Below, piece after piece: positions 32,017-40,995 of a stretch of 64,000 bases of DNA. The stretch lies in the NCBI RefSeq assembly GCF_000430505.1, contig NZ_KE387152.1, forward strand, positions 690,743-754,742. Direction: 5' to 3'. Numbering within the stretch: position 1 is the stretch's first letter; each line of letters starts with the position of its first letter. Position numbers and translations under genes: made by a program. The DNA comes from Eisenibacter elegans DSM 3317. GTDB lineage: Bacteria; Bacteroidota; Bacteroidia; Cytophagales; Microscillaceae. Under the pieces are notes generated by a model that saw only the letters and a list, made by a program, of their open reading frames with translations, made no database searches and was not told the DNA's origin.

Positions 32017-34776
32017 TTATTGTCCAATCAACACAAAAGCTGCCCAATAATAAGGCGCTGCATACTTTGGATGTTGACGTAACTCGTTCTTGGCTTTTTG
32101 TAAAGATACACCATAATCTGGTTTGGGCGAGGACAACAGGTGTTCATAAAAGGCTTGCATCAACCAAGCAGTGGCTTCATCATCGACCTGCCATTGGGAC
32201 ACCACGATATTTTGTACGCCGGCATAGAGCAGGGCACGCGTCAGGCCGATAACGCCCTCTCCCTTACTCAGTGTACCAAGGGCTGTCTGACAGGCCGAGA
32301 GGCATAGCAACTCTGCCCTCAGCGACAGGTTGTACATCTCCCCCAGCAGTAGTTGCCCGTCTTCCTGAAGGCTGCTGGTATCAGTAGCAAGGTAAATGCG
32401 CGAAAGCTCGGGGAAGCGCACATCAATGCTGCCGTGTGTGGCTAGGTGTATCCAGCGGTAGTCGGCTAGGGGCTGGCTTTTGAAGGTAGCTTCATCGGCG
32501 GTTTGTGCTTGGAGTATTTTTGTCGTCAGCCCAGAGGCCGTAGCTGCCTCGGCAATTTGTGCCACTTCTGTGGCGGTAGCAGGTAAGTCAGTTAAGAAGG
32601 GCTGCTTGAAGGTAACAGGGGCACAAAGCAGCATCTTGTTTTGCGAATTGCTCGTCAAACGGCCCTGCTGCCCTTGTTGCCAAAGCGTAGCCGAGTAGTG
32701 ATAGCTGATAGCGTAACGGTTGGAAAGGTAGGGGAGTTGCTGATAATCAGGGTATAACAAGTTCGAGGGCTTTTGTAAAATCGCCTCAAAAGCTACCTGA
32801 TGAATCAGGTCTTCGGGAATGACGAGCAGCCGATGCACACCGTTTGGCAGCGGAGGAATAAGGCGCTGATACAACAGATGACCCACTTGTTGTTGAATGA
32901 GCGCGTGTCGGATACGCAAGGCTTTGCTAAATGCCTGTAGAGAAGCCACTAGCTTCCTATCGATAGAGCGGGTATGTACTTTGAGGCCATTGCGTCTCAA
33001 CACAAAGATATAAACCTGTTGTTGTTCCTCATCCCAAAAATAGTGAAGCATCGCTGCATCAGTAGGCAGGGTAGCTTGCAGGACAGATATATCCGTGATG
33101 GCGGCACTGTGCTTGAGTTGGTGGTAAGCTGGGTATTCGCGCTCCATTTGTGCCAAGAGTGCTTCATATGCTCTGTTGATGGCAAAACGCTGCTCAAACA
33201 GTGTGGCACGCGCAGCCTCTGACTTGCTTTCGAGCAACGCCTGTTCGAGTTGGGTCAGCTGAGCTTTGTACTGTTGTTCTTGCACCAGCAGCTCGTCAGG
33301 AATGCCGGCAAACTGCTTGGCTTCGCTCTCTACTAAGCTGCTCAGTAGCACCATCGCCTTGTTCTTTTCCGAAAAATAAAAGGCCTCCGTAAGGTAGTGC
33401 TGCTTTCGTGGAGTGATGGTCGATAGATATCTTGCAATGCGTACGCCCAGCGCATACACCTCTGCCGCATTGCTTCCGAGCTTGATTTTGTCTTGTCGTT
33501 GGCTGCGGCGCTGGCGCAAATAGTTAATCAGCACATCGCTTTGTTGCATGAGTTGATAGGCCGCCTGAATATGGCTCATCTTCAGGGTTTGGTTCAGGTG
33601 CCAAGCTTCAAGTACGCGGGTCTTGCGTACCCAAGTACTCAAAAGCACCTCAGGGTCAATGCTTTGTTCGATGCTTGGGTTGTCGTGGAAGTCCCCACTG
33701 TCAAACCCAATACTATTGGCACGGAGCGCTTGTTGGTACTGCCCCAAGGCTGCTTCGTATTGTCTTTGGTTGAGTGCCAAATCTCCAATCAGGTGGAGTG
33801 TTTGGGCAATACTTGGGTGCTTGCCACCATAGCTTTTTTGGTAAATGTCCAGTGCTTCGTCAAAAAGTTGGCGGGCGGCGATGTTGTCTCCCTGCTGCCC
33901 ATAAATTTGCCCCTGCCAGGTGAGCACAAAGGCTATGTTGGGGTGGCGGCGTCCATAGCGCTGTTCTTGAAGCTCAAGGGAGGTTTCAAAAAAATCGAGG
34001 GCTGCCTCGTACTGCCCCTGGCCGAAGCAGATAATCCCCATGTTGTTGTACAAATTGGCCAACTGTGGGTGGTTGGCCACAAAGTGGTGTTTGTAAATCT
34101 GCAAAGCGAGGGCATAATAGTGCAGTGCTTCCACAGGGTTGCTTTGTGCATATAGCAGCCCTATGTTGTTGTAAGACCCGGCAACCTCGGGGTGGTCGTC
34201 GCCAAAAAGCTGCCGGCGTAAGGCCAGGGCTTTTTGGTGAAACTCCAGTGCTTGGGTTTCATTGGCATTGCTCCAAAAATACAGGGCTTGGTAGTTGTAA
34301 TACTCGGCCAATGCCTGCGTTTGCTGCGGACTTTCGGCCAAGGTATCGAGTAGTTTCACAGCACGGTGCAGGCTTTCTTGGGCTTGGGTCAAACGTGCTT
34401 GATAGAGATAGGCCGCGCCTTGCAACACATACAAACGAGCACGCAGCGGGTGCGCCACCGACAATACCTCAGCAGGCAAGGCCAAGCCCTCAAGCGTTTT
34501 TTGCAACACCTCTTCCAGGTGGTTTTGCTGTAAGAGCAGGTGTAGTTGTGGGATTTCGGCAGCCACGGCGGCCTCCCAGTTTGAGGTGGATTGATGGTAT
34601 ATAACCGCTTCTTGGCTGAGCCGCAAGGCTACTTCAAAATCGCCTTGAGTATATGCCTCATAAGCCAACTGCGCCAGTTTTTCAGACCGAGAAGAGCCTT
34701 CTGTTTGCGCTTGAAGCGCAGCAAGAGGCCAGAGCAAACACACACATACATAGAGGAATAAAAAGGCGGGTTTCAT
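32017..34776 (-). CDS. Exported TPR-CHAT protease-like protein
   Basis: The 919-residue protein has a signal peptide ending LQAQ, then about ten TPR or Kinesin-light-chain-like repeats (YNNIGLLYAQSNPVEALHYY, NNMGIICFGQGQYEAALDFF) to near residue 370, a helical linker, and a C-terminal CHAT domain. The caspase-like dyad is visible as HLATHGSIDV (His near 780) and LCLSACQTALGT (Cys near 829), followed by GLTRALLYAGVQNIVVSQW. CHAT proteases of the TPR type act in stress or death pathways when cytosolic; this one is predicted to be exported. The downstream partner is unclear; the next gene encodes a GCSDAGFC outer-membrane protein. Confidence 0.92.
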   Translation of the reverse strand: MKPAFLFLYVCVCLLWPLAALQAQTEGSSRSEKLAQLAYEAYTQGDFEVALRLSQEAVIYHQSTSNWEAAVAAEIPQLHLLLQQNHLEEVLQKTLEGLALPAEVLSVAHPLRARLYVLQGAAYLYQARLTQAQESLHRAVKLLDTLAESPQQTQALAEYYNYQALYFWSNANETQALEFHQKALALRRQLFGDDHPEVAGSYNNIGLLYAQSNPVEALHYYALALQIYKHHFVANHPQLANLYNNMGIICFGQGQYEAALDFFETSLELQEQRYGRRHPNIAFVLTWQGQIYGQQGDNIAARQLFDEALDIYQKSYGGKHPSIAQTLHLIGDLALNQRQYEAALGQYQQALRANSIGFDSGDFHDNPSIEQSIDPEVLLSTWVRKTRVLEAWHLNQTLKMSHIQAAYQLMQQSDVLINYLRQRRSQRQDKIKLGSNAAEVYALGVRIARYLSTITPRKQHYLTEAFYFSEKNKAMVLLSSLVESEAKQFAGIPDELLVQEQQYKAQLTQLEQALLESKSEAARATLFEQRFAINRAYEALLAQMEREYPAYHQLKHSAAITDISVLQATLPTDAAMLHYFWDEEQQQVYIFVLRRNGLKVHTRSIDRKLVASLQAFSKALRIRHALIQQQVGHLLYQRLIPPLPNGVHRLLVIPEDLIHQVAFEAILQKPSNLLYPDYQQLPYLSNRYAISYHYSATLWQQGQQGRLTSNSQNKMLLCAPVTFKQPFLTDLPATATEVAQIAEAATASGLTTKILQAQTADEATFKSQPLADYRWIHLATHGSIDVRFPELSRIYLATDTSSLQEDGQLLLGEMYNLSLRAELLCLSACQTALGTLSKGEGVIGLTRALLYAGVQNIVVSQWQVDDEATAWLMQAFYEHLLSSPKPDYGVSLQKAKNELRQHPKYAAPYYWAAFVLIGQ

Positions 34777-34851
34777 ACATATTGGTTTAGTAAGGTTGTC
34801 GTATTTGTTTCAAAATGAGGCTTAAGCCAAGTCATCCGAGTTTGCTGTATC

Positions 34852-35808
34852 TCAAAACCGCGTATACCACCCCACATTGGCCAGCCATAGGCGGTCTAGG
34901 CCATCGGCGCGGCGGTCGCGGGTATAGAGTTGGCGCGCAATCAAGAAGTTGATCCCGCTACGGGTAGAAAACTGGTACCCTGTACCAACTAAGAGGTTGA
35001 CTACTAGGCCATCAGTACCTACAATGGGCAATAGCTCGCCCGAAGCCTGACGGCTGCGGTCGGGCTGGAGGCGGTAGATGTTGAGCAGACCCAAGTGCCC
35101 ATTCCATCGGGCACTGCGGAAGTTGCGTTCTATTCGCAACATCACATCCGATCCACGTTGATAGTCTACCGTTTCAGGATACCGGACAATATAGGCTGCG
35201 GCCTCGGGAGAGATTCCTGCTGCTAGCAAGGCCTCGCGCCTGTATGCAATGGCAGGGGTAGAGAGTGGTTGTTGGTAGCCTACAGCCACCAGCCAGCGGC
35301 GACTAAGCCACGATGCGCCAGCGACAACATCATAAGTACCCAAGCTCGATTGGTAGCGCATAGGGAGCACTTGGCCGTTGGGGGCGGTGAGGGTGGCGCG
35401 ATTGAGCGGTATTTTAGCCCCTACAGACATCAACAGCTGTCCTTGGTTGCTTTGTACTACTTGGCGGGTAAGCGTCAGAAAGGCATCGGCCAACCCTTGG
35501 GTTTGGAAGTACTCACTGACGGTTTGTTGGTAGGGTGTGAGCTTGGTTTGCAGTTGCCAGTGTTGGCCCAAAGTCCACTGTATATCGATGTTGCTGCTCT
35601 GTACGAGAGCGCCGCTTACCGTAATGCTGACACTGTGTAGGATGCGCAGCTCGCGCAGCTTCAAGGAGGCTTGCTCAGGGGCTTGGTCAGGTTGGAGTGC
35701 ACCCATCGTACAAAAACCCGCATCGCTACAGCCTTGAGCAAAGCTAGCGGTGGGGGCAAAAAAACAACAGACAATACTCAGCAACAACGAGGCACAATAG
35801 GTTTTCAT
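34852..35808 (-). CDS. Outer-membrane beta-barrel protein of the GCSDAGFC type
   Basis: The 318-residue protein has a signal peptide ending ASFAQ and then GCSDAGFCTMGAL, a start seen in a conserved group of Bacteroidota barrel proteins. The rest is strand-rich (WTLGQHWQLQTKLTPYQQTV, LLMSVGAKIPL) and ends in an aromatic residue (WYTRF), as expected for an outer-membrane barrel. Its function is unknown. It lies upstream of the TPR-CHAT gene on the same strand, 75 bases apart, and may be co-transcribed. Confidence 0.8.
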   Translation of the reverse strand: MKTYCASLLLSIVCCFFAPTASFAQGCSDAGFCTMGALQPDQAPEQASLKLRELRILHSVSITVSGALVQSSNIDIQWTLGQHWQLQTKLTPYQQTVSEYFQTQGLADAFLTLTRQVVQSNQGQLLMSVGAKIPLNRATLTAPNGQVLPMRYQSSLGTYDVVAGASWLSRRWLVAVGYQQPLSTPAIAYRREALLAAGISPEAAAYIVRYPETVDYQRGSDVMLRIERNFRSARWNGHLGLLNIYRLQPDRSRQASGELLPIVGTDGLVVNLLVGTGYQFSTRSGINFLIARQLYTRDRRADGLDRLWLANVGWYTRF

Positions 35809-35908
35809 TAGGTGTAGTATGATGGGGTGGTTGTTGTGGACAAAGGTCGGTCAATATCTATTAGCAGGAAGGTTTCTTTTGTATTTTCAAAGGAGGAGAA
35901 TGCTTGAG

Positions 35909-35942
35909 CCCCAATCAGAATTGGTTTGGAGAATATATGCAA
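35909..35942 (+). repeat. AATC-rich dispersed repeat, truncated copy 2
   Basis: CCCCAATCAGAATTGGTTTG matches the palindromic head of the repeat family seen at 56439 and 63419; the AATC tail is degraded to ATGGAGAATCAAGCAAGG nearby. It lies in the 219-base gap between the barrel gene and the SpoIIE gene. Confidence 0.5.
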
Positions 35943-36027
35943 AGAAAGTTATGGAGAATCAAGCAAGGTTTGGCACAACCTTGCTTTAGAGGGCATTTTT
36001 ACCAAATTTAGGCGAAGATACTCATTT

Positions 36028-38667
36028 TCAGATTTTAAACCCAATCAAGAGCATATCATCTCTTTGTGCGGTGCCGGCCATATGTTCAGCCAAGGCCGCG
36101 CCCAGCTGGAGTTTTTGCACGTGTAGCGGGCTTTGGGCGTTTTCGAGCAAGATTTGGCGGAGGTATCGTGCGCCAAACTTCTTTCGTTTGAGGTTGTTTT
36201 GGTCTTCTATTCCATCAGAGCCAAGGTACACCAGCGTACCTGGGGGCAGGGTAAGGTGTTGTGTGTGGAATCGCTTATTTTCGTTTTGCTCTCCCCCGAT
36301 GGCTCGGCGGTCTCCTTTTAGCTCCAACACTTCTTGTCCTTGGGGCAAGATATAGTAGAGGGAGTTTTTGGCACCACAGAAGGCCAGTTGGGTCTGGTTT
36401 TGGCTGCGTTGGAAGCTGATCAATACCATATCCATCCCGTTGTTGTTCTTGGTCTCCTCTTGTCGCAAGACAGTACGCACTTCTTCGTGGAGACGGGTCA
36501 GAACTTCGGCGGGGTCAGTGATGTTCCATACACGCACAATCTTGTCGAGCAGGGTATTGCCGATGAGAGACATAAACGCCCCCGGCACACCGTGCCCGGT
36601 ACAGTCTACTGCAGCCAAAATGGTATGGCCTTCAGCTTCATTGAGCCAATAAAAATCACCCGAAACCATATCCTTGGGCGAGTAAATCACGAAGTGCTCG
36701 CCCAGAAGGTGGTCAAGCTTGGCTTTATAGGGCAGGATAGCCTCCTGAATGGTCATAGCGGCATTGATACTGCTGCGAATTTGGCGGTCGCGCTCCTCAA
36801 GCTCGGCATTTTTCTTTTCGATAAAATCGCGTTGCGCCAAGATTTCCTCTTGTTGTTGGTGCATCTCCTCGTTTTGTACCAAGATTTCTTGGTTCTGGTG
36901 TTCAATTTGGAACTGCTGCGCCTTGATTTCGCTAATATCTTGCGAGATGATGATGATGCTCTTGGGCTTACTCTGTTTGTCGAGGATAGGGGCAAAAGTA
37001 CTACGCAACCATACGGTATCGCCGGCTTGGTTTTGGAGTTTGGTTTCTTTTACCTGCGGGTGTCCGGAGCGGAGCGCCTGCCAGAACTCTTCAAACCACT
37101 GTCTGTCTGAGGCATCTTCACTTTGGGCCTTATCATCATAAAGGCTGTATGCTGTGCCAATGACTTGCTCTAGCTTATCTTGGCCAATCAATTGAAGGAA
37201 AAGCGCATTAGCACGCTCTATCGTACCATCGAGATTGGTAAAAATAACGGGAGAACTTACCTGAATAGCATCCAAAATACTGCGGATTTGAGCTTCACTC
37301 TGAGCCAAAATCTCTTGGGTAGCGTGTAGCTCTTCGTAGTTTTGGCGCAGTTCTTCCTCAGAGGCGGCCACTTGTTCGTAGGCTTTTTTGATTTCGGCTT
37401 CGCGGCTTTTGATTTGTTCGTAGGCTTTTTTGAGGATGGCCTCATTGGCAATCATCTTTCTATTGGCCTTTTCGAGTGTTTCCTGTTTTTGGTTGAGCGC
37501 CTCTTGGGTAGCCTGAAGCTCTTCCATATTTTGGCGCAGTTCTTCCTCAGAGGCGGCCACTTGTTCGTAGGCTTTTTTGATTTCGGCTTCGCGGCTTTTG
37601 ATTTGTTCGTAGGCTTTTTTGAGGATGGCCTCATTGGCAATCATCTTTTTATTGGCCTTTTCGAGTGTTTCCTGTTTTTGGTTGAGCGCCTCTTGGGTAG
37701 CCTGAAGCTCTTCCATATTTTGGCGCAGTTCTTCTTCAGAAGCTTGCAACTGCTCATTGGCTTGTTTGAGCTCATTTTCGCGCTCTTTGATGCGCTCGTA
37801 GGCTTTTTTGAGTACAGCCTCATTACTACTGAGCTTGACATTTTGGGCGGCGATGGCCTTGGTTTGAGCGGTGACTTCGGCGGCCTTGATAGTCATCGAA
37901 ATAACAGAGGCCGTAGCACTGAGCAGCGCCAAATCTTCATCAGACCAGTAACGATGGAAGTGTTGGTTTTCACAACAAATCACCCCCCCTAGCTGATCGC
38001 CAATAAAAAAGGGGACATCCAGTAGGGAGTAAATATTGTTTTCGGGGAAATAGTGAGGCGCGAAGTCGAGCAAATCTGGGTGGGTGGCAGCTTCTGGTGC
38101 GATGATAGGCTTTTGTGTCTCAACAGCCTTGAAATACAGGGGAAAGTCAACAGCGGTGAGTGGTGCAGCTGCTTGGCTATGGTGTTGTTGGCCTTGTTGT
38201 TCGTAGAGGTGTTGGAGGTATAGATGTTGTTGTTCTTTATCATAACGCCAAATACTCACCCGGCTAACAGCCAGACGCTGCGCCAACTCTTGGCTGAGCA
38301 GGGGGAGGGCAGCATTGAGATTGCCTGACTGGATGGCCGGGTGATGCGAGATATTGAGCAAAAAATAACTAGATTGTTGTAGACGTTGGCTACGGGCTTG
38401 TTCATAAAGCGTCTGTGCTTGTAAGAATGCCGTGATATTGCTAATTTGTGTTATCTGTTTGCGATAAGATTCATAAACCTCCTGAGTAGAAAACTGGTAA
38501 TATAGCTCACTGAGAGCGATAATATCTCCTTTATCTAAGAACTCTTGTAGTATTGCTAAGCATTTTTCTGGTGTTTTTTCGAGCATTTTTCCAAAAAAAC
38601 TACGCGAGAATTGTTTGCCAAAATAAGCAGCGATAATAAGGGCATCCGCAGGAGTTAGTGAGAGCAT
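36028..38667 (-). CDS. GAF-coiled-coil-PAS-SpoIIE phosphatase
   Basis: The 879-residue cytosolic protein has a helical N-terminus (1-95), a GAF domain (about 105-265, with VSIWRYDKEQQHLYLQHLYE), a long coiled coil (270-480), a PAS domain (about 490-610) and a C-terminal SpoIIE PP2C domain (650-879). Metal-site motifs are intact: VSGDFYWL, AAVDCTGHGVPGAFMS, LGSDGIEDQ and QRDDMLLIGF. The coiled coil contains three copies of a 63-residue unit, two of them almost identical at DNA level. It probably senses a small ligand through GAF/PAS and dephosphorylates an anti-anti-sigma-like or other partner. Confidence 0.93.
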   Translation of the reverse strand: MLSLTPADALIIAAYFGKQFSRSFFGKMLEKTPEKCLAILQEFLDKGDIIALSELYYQFSTQEVYESYRKQITQISNITAFLQAQTLYEQARSQRLQQSSYFLLNISHHPAIQSGNLNAALPLLSQELAQRLAVSRVSIWRYDKEQQHLYLQHLYEQQGQQHHSQAAAPLTAVDFPLYFKAVETQKPIIAPEAATHPDLLDFAPHYFPENNIYSLLDVPFFIGDQLGGVICCENQHFHRYWSDEDLALLSATASVISMTIKAAEVTAQTKAIAAQNVKLSSNEAVLKKAYERIKERENELKQANEQLQASEEELRQNMEELQATQEALNQKQETLEKANKKMIANEAILKKAYEQIKSREAEIKKAYEQVAASEEELRQNMEELQATQEALNQKQETLEKANRKMIANEAILKKAYEQIKSREAEIKKAYEQVAASEEELRQNYEELHATQEILAQSEAQIRSILDAIQVSSPVIFTNLDGTIERANALFLQLIGQDKLEQVIGTAYSLYDDKAQSEDASDRQWFEEFWQALRSGHPQVKETKLQNQAGDTVWLRSTFAPILDKQSKPKSIIIISQDISEIKAQQFQIEHQNQEILVQNEEMHQQQEEILAQRDFIEKKNAELEERDRQIRSSINAAMTIQEAILPYKAKLDHLLGEHFVIYSPKDMVSGDFYWLNEAEGHTILAAVDCTGHGVPGAFMSLIGNTLLDKIVRVWNITDPAEVLTRLHEEVRTVLRQEETKNNNGMDMVLISFQRSQNQTQLAFCGAKNSLYYILPQGQEVLELKGDRRAIGGEQNENKRFHTQHLTLPPGTLVYLGSDGIEDQNNLKRKKFGARYLRQILLENAQSPLHVQKLQLGAALAEHMAGTAQRDDMLLIGFKI
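37263..37830 (-). repeat. Tandem 189-bp coding repeats (63 residues)
   Basis: Within the SpoIIE gene, units beginning MIANEAILKKAYEQIKSREA recur with a 189-bp period (for example 37452-37640 and the preceding unit 37263-37451). A third, diverged unit reading LSSNEAVLKKAYERIKEREN covers about 37641-37830. The period of 63 residues equals nine heptads, so the coiled-coil phase is kept when units are gained or lost. Confidence 0.85.
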
Positions 38668-38798
38668 ATTGTTGAAACGCTAGAGCGTGATATTATGGAA
38701 GTTTGAGTGTTTTGGGCGTGTTTTCCGCAAAACAGTTGTAATATATCAACTGTCCATTCAAAATACAATTATTTGGACACAAAAAGTATTCTCCTCAA

Positions 38799-39263
38799 TC
38801 AAAGCTTGGCGGCTTTGTGTAAGGTAGAGGCATTCACAGACTTTTTTGTGTATGTTGCTTGATACGCAAATCTCAGTATCAGAGCAAAAGGAATCAACCA
38901 AATCAAGTCGTTGGTGATGTTGTGTAGACCAAAGACAAGGGGCAATGTCCCTAAATAGGCCTGTTGTATAAACCCAATAGGACCAAACAGCTTGCCGAGA
39001 AACCCAACGAGTATCACCGGATAATGCCGCACAGGATCGTAAGCGGCCAGCCAATAACCAATACCATAACAGCCGACAATCATCCCTACGGCTTGCCAAA
39101 TGGCGGGGTATTGTAGTAGGGGGAGGCCAAACCAAATAAAAAAACTTTGGGGAAAAAGTACTACCCAAGCCCCCCATACAATATTGTAAATGGCGGCGGC
39201 TTGAAGCGTATAACGCATCCAAGTGGGAGCGTTGGGAGTGAGGAGGGGAGGGGTGTTTGTCAT
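38799..39263 (-). CDS. Small membrane protein, function unknown
   Basis: The ATG at 39263 (MTNTPPLLTP) gives 154 residues with about four hydrophobic segments (YNIVWGAWVVLFPQSFFIWF, VGMIVGCYGIGYWLAAYDP, LIWLIPFALILRFAYQ). A longer frame upstream adds only hydrophobic residues and overlaps nothing. Similar short membrane proteins are sometimes labelled alkyl-hydroperoxide-reductase-like without support. I cannot assign a role. Confidence 0.65.
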   Translation of the reverse strand: MTNTPPLLTPNAPTWMRYTLQAAAIYNIVWGAWVVLFPQSFFIWFGLPLLQYPAIWQAVGMIVGCYGIGYWLAAYDPVRHYPVILVGFLGKLFGPIGFIQQAYLGTLPLVFGLHNITNDLIWLIPFALILRFAYQATYTKKSVNASTLHKAAKL

Positions 39264-39344
39264 CAAGGTAATGGATAAGTATTTTAGCCCAAAACAAAGC
39301 AAATACAACACTTGTTTTGAGTGGAATAGTTAAGCAATTGATAG

Positions 39345-40088
39345 TCAAATGCTTGACTCTGTATTCTTTTGTGAGCGTAGCTCCCAAGTATCAAGATTGA
39401 AGGCACAAAGATAACCTAAGGAGCCATTGGGTAAGCCCCGCTTGGTATCAGTATACGCACAGCCACCATCGACAGGGATCACCATCGCTCTGGCAGCAAT
39501 GGCAGCTAGTATGGCCTCTAGTGTTCGGGTAGAGTGTCCGTGTACCAGCCGCTTGTGTCCCATCATCTGAGGATTGTGTCGATGGGTTTTGCTCCAGAGC
39601 ATCGCCTTTGGTGTGGCAAAAGGTGTGGCGCTGTTGAAGTCAAAAGCGCCATGTACCAAAAAATAGTCGTCTAACTCTACGTAGTGGAGCAGGTTGTCCA
39701 TAAACCTGACATAACGGTCTTGAAGGTAGCCTTCTTCGTCACACATTCCTACGCAATTGTAGTATTGAAGATGCCGCTGAAATCTCAGACTCATCTCATC
39801 TCCATCTGCAAGTAGGTCGAGCAACATCTGCTCGTGATTGCCCCGTAGGGTGTATATCTCCAAGCCTGCTTGTTTTAGCTCCAGAATGTAGTCGATGACT
39901 GCGCCGCTATCCGGCCCTCGGTCTATATAATCACCCAAGAAAAATAGTTGATCCCCTTGTTGGGGGCGAATCTGATCCTCGACCAAGGCAACCAAACTAC
40001 GATAGCAGCCGTGGATATCGCCAATAGCCCAACGGGTGCCTTGGGGATTGGGAACAAACAAAGATAAAACAGGAGTACTATCAAACAT
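39345..40088 (-). CDS. PPP-family metallophosphoesterase
   Basis: The 247-residue protein has the complete PPP signature: AIGDIHGCYRSL (Asp, His), FFLGDYIDRGPDSG (Asp, Arg) and LRGNHEQML (Asn, His), with later histidines in HGAFDFN and KRLVHGHSTR. This is the bacterial serine/threonine phosphatase or diadenosine-tetraphosphate hydrolase type. Which it acts on is not evident. It is transcribed alone. Confidence 0.92.
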   Translation of the reverse strand: MFDSTPVLSLFVPNPQGTRWAIGDIHGCYRSLVALVEDQIRPQQGDQLFFLGDYIDRGPDSGAVIDYILELKQAGLEIYTLRGNHEQMLLDLLADGDEMSLRFQRHLQYYNCVGMCDEEGYLQDRYVRFMDNLLHYVELDDYFLVHGAFDFNSATPFATPKAMLWSKTHRHNPQMMGHKRLVHGHSTRTLEAILAAIAARAMVIPVDGGCAYTDTKRGLPNGSLGYLCAFNLDTWELRSQKNTESSI

Positions 40089-40479
40089 ATGGTTAAGCTA
40101 ATGAGCGTTTGAGTATCTATGACCTTTGACAGTACGGATAGCCGTCTTGTTGGTTGTGGTATTATTCATCTTTTGATACTGTTGCGATTTGTCCGAAACT
40201 GTCATCGGTCTTGCTGTCTGGGCAGCTGTATTTTTTTATAATAAAAGTATGTATTGGCCTGATTATTAATAATTTTCTTATTTGTAATAAATATTTTGCT
40301 AATTAGTAGAAAATTGTTTATAAAATAAAACAAGATTAAGTATATTTTGGGATTTGCAGGATTTTATTTTCTTGATTATCAAGTAGTTGCAGCAGGTATA
40401 TTTCCCAAATCAGTTTTGGTTGGGTGTAAACCAAACACAAACCACTGATAGTCAGTCAAGATAAACCTTGGTTTAAAAT
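40089..40479. other. AT-rich intergenic gap
   Basis: About 390 bases without a supported gene. The right half contains the repeat copy at 40345-40426. The stretch 40240-40340 is strongly AT-rich. Confidence 0.4.
40345..40426 (-). repeat. AATC-rich dispersed repeat, copy 3
   Basis: On the minus strand it begins CACCCAACCAAAACTGATTT and continues with TTGATAATCAAGAAAATAAA and ATCCTGCAAATCCC, the same order as the copies at 56439 and 63419. It lies immediately upstream of a broken Rpn-type gene. Confidence 0.65.
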
Positions 40480-40827
40480 GGATACCTTGTACGTTTTCAA
40501 GAATATGCACCTCATAGACCGAGTGCCCGAAGCCATCCAACAAGGGCTTTGGCAAAAACTCTTTGAAGAATGTGAAATTGCACAATATAAAACTCAAGAG
40601 CGTATCAAGAGCGTATGGAATACGAACAAAGTCTTAAAGTCTCTAGAGATATGAAAGCCGTCATTGATACGGCACAACAGGAGGGAATAGCGAAAGGAAT
40701 AGAACAGGGAAGAAAAGAAAGAGACATTGCCTTAGCCCTTAACGCCATCCAAGAAGGTTTCGACGATGAGCTAATCCATAAAATTACCGGTTTGCCCATT
40801 GAGGAGATTAAGCAACTAAGAAAGTAA
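40480..40827 (+). pseudogene. C-terminal fragment of a PD-(D/E)XK (Rpn-like) transposase, frameshifted
   Basis: One frame reads MHLIDRVPEAIQQGLWQKLF and EECEIAQYKTQERI; the next continues MEYEQSLKVSRDMKAVIDTA, GIAKGIEQGRKERD and HKITGLPIEEIKQLRK. Together they match the C-terminal part of Rpn-family recombination-promoting nucleases. The frame changes exactly where an 11-bp unit CAAGAGCGTAT is duplicated in tandem (40595-40605 and 40606-40616); removing one unit restores QERMEYEQS. The nuclease core upstream is missing. Confidence 0.8.
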
Positions 40828-40833
40828 GCGCAA

Positions 40834-40966
40834 CACGCCACTGGACATTTTTGGAAAAGTAGCTCGGAGCTCTAGCTCCGAGACAAATTGAGGCTTCATT
40901 TTTTGGGTAAAGTGAGACTTAGCCCACAGTTTTGACTGTGGGGGTTGAAAAATATCCAGTGGTGTG
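40834..40966. mobile_element. MITE-like inverted-repeat element, copy B
   Basis: The 133-bp element has ends CACGCCACTGGACATTTTT and AAAAATATCCAGTGGTGTG and internal hairpins CTCGGAGCT/AGCTCCGAG and CCCACAG/CTGTGGG. Its core matches copy A at 26862-26998. It starts seven bases after the broken Rpn-type gene. Confidence 0.7.
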
Positions 40967-40995
40967 CCGAAAGTCTATGCTCATGCTCAAACTGC

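Noticed and set aside
33493..34155. Long open frame (220 residues) opposite the TPR-CHAT gene
   Set aside because: It is the antisense shadow of repeated TPR codons; the minus-strand frame has clear domains and the plus-strand frame has none.
37263..37830. Regular DNA repeats that could suggest a CRISPR-like array
   Set aside because: The repeats are 189 bp, contiguous and in frame inside a gene, with no spacers.
37342..37992. Long open frame with repeats of FVGFFDFGFAAFDL type opposite the SpoIIE gene
   Set aside because: It is the reverse-strand reading of the coiled-coil repeat units, not a separate repetitive protein.
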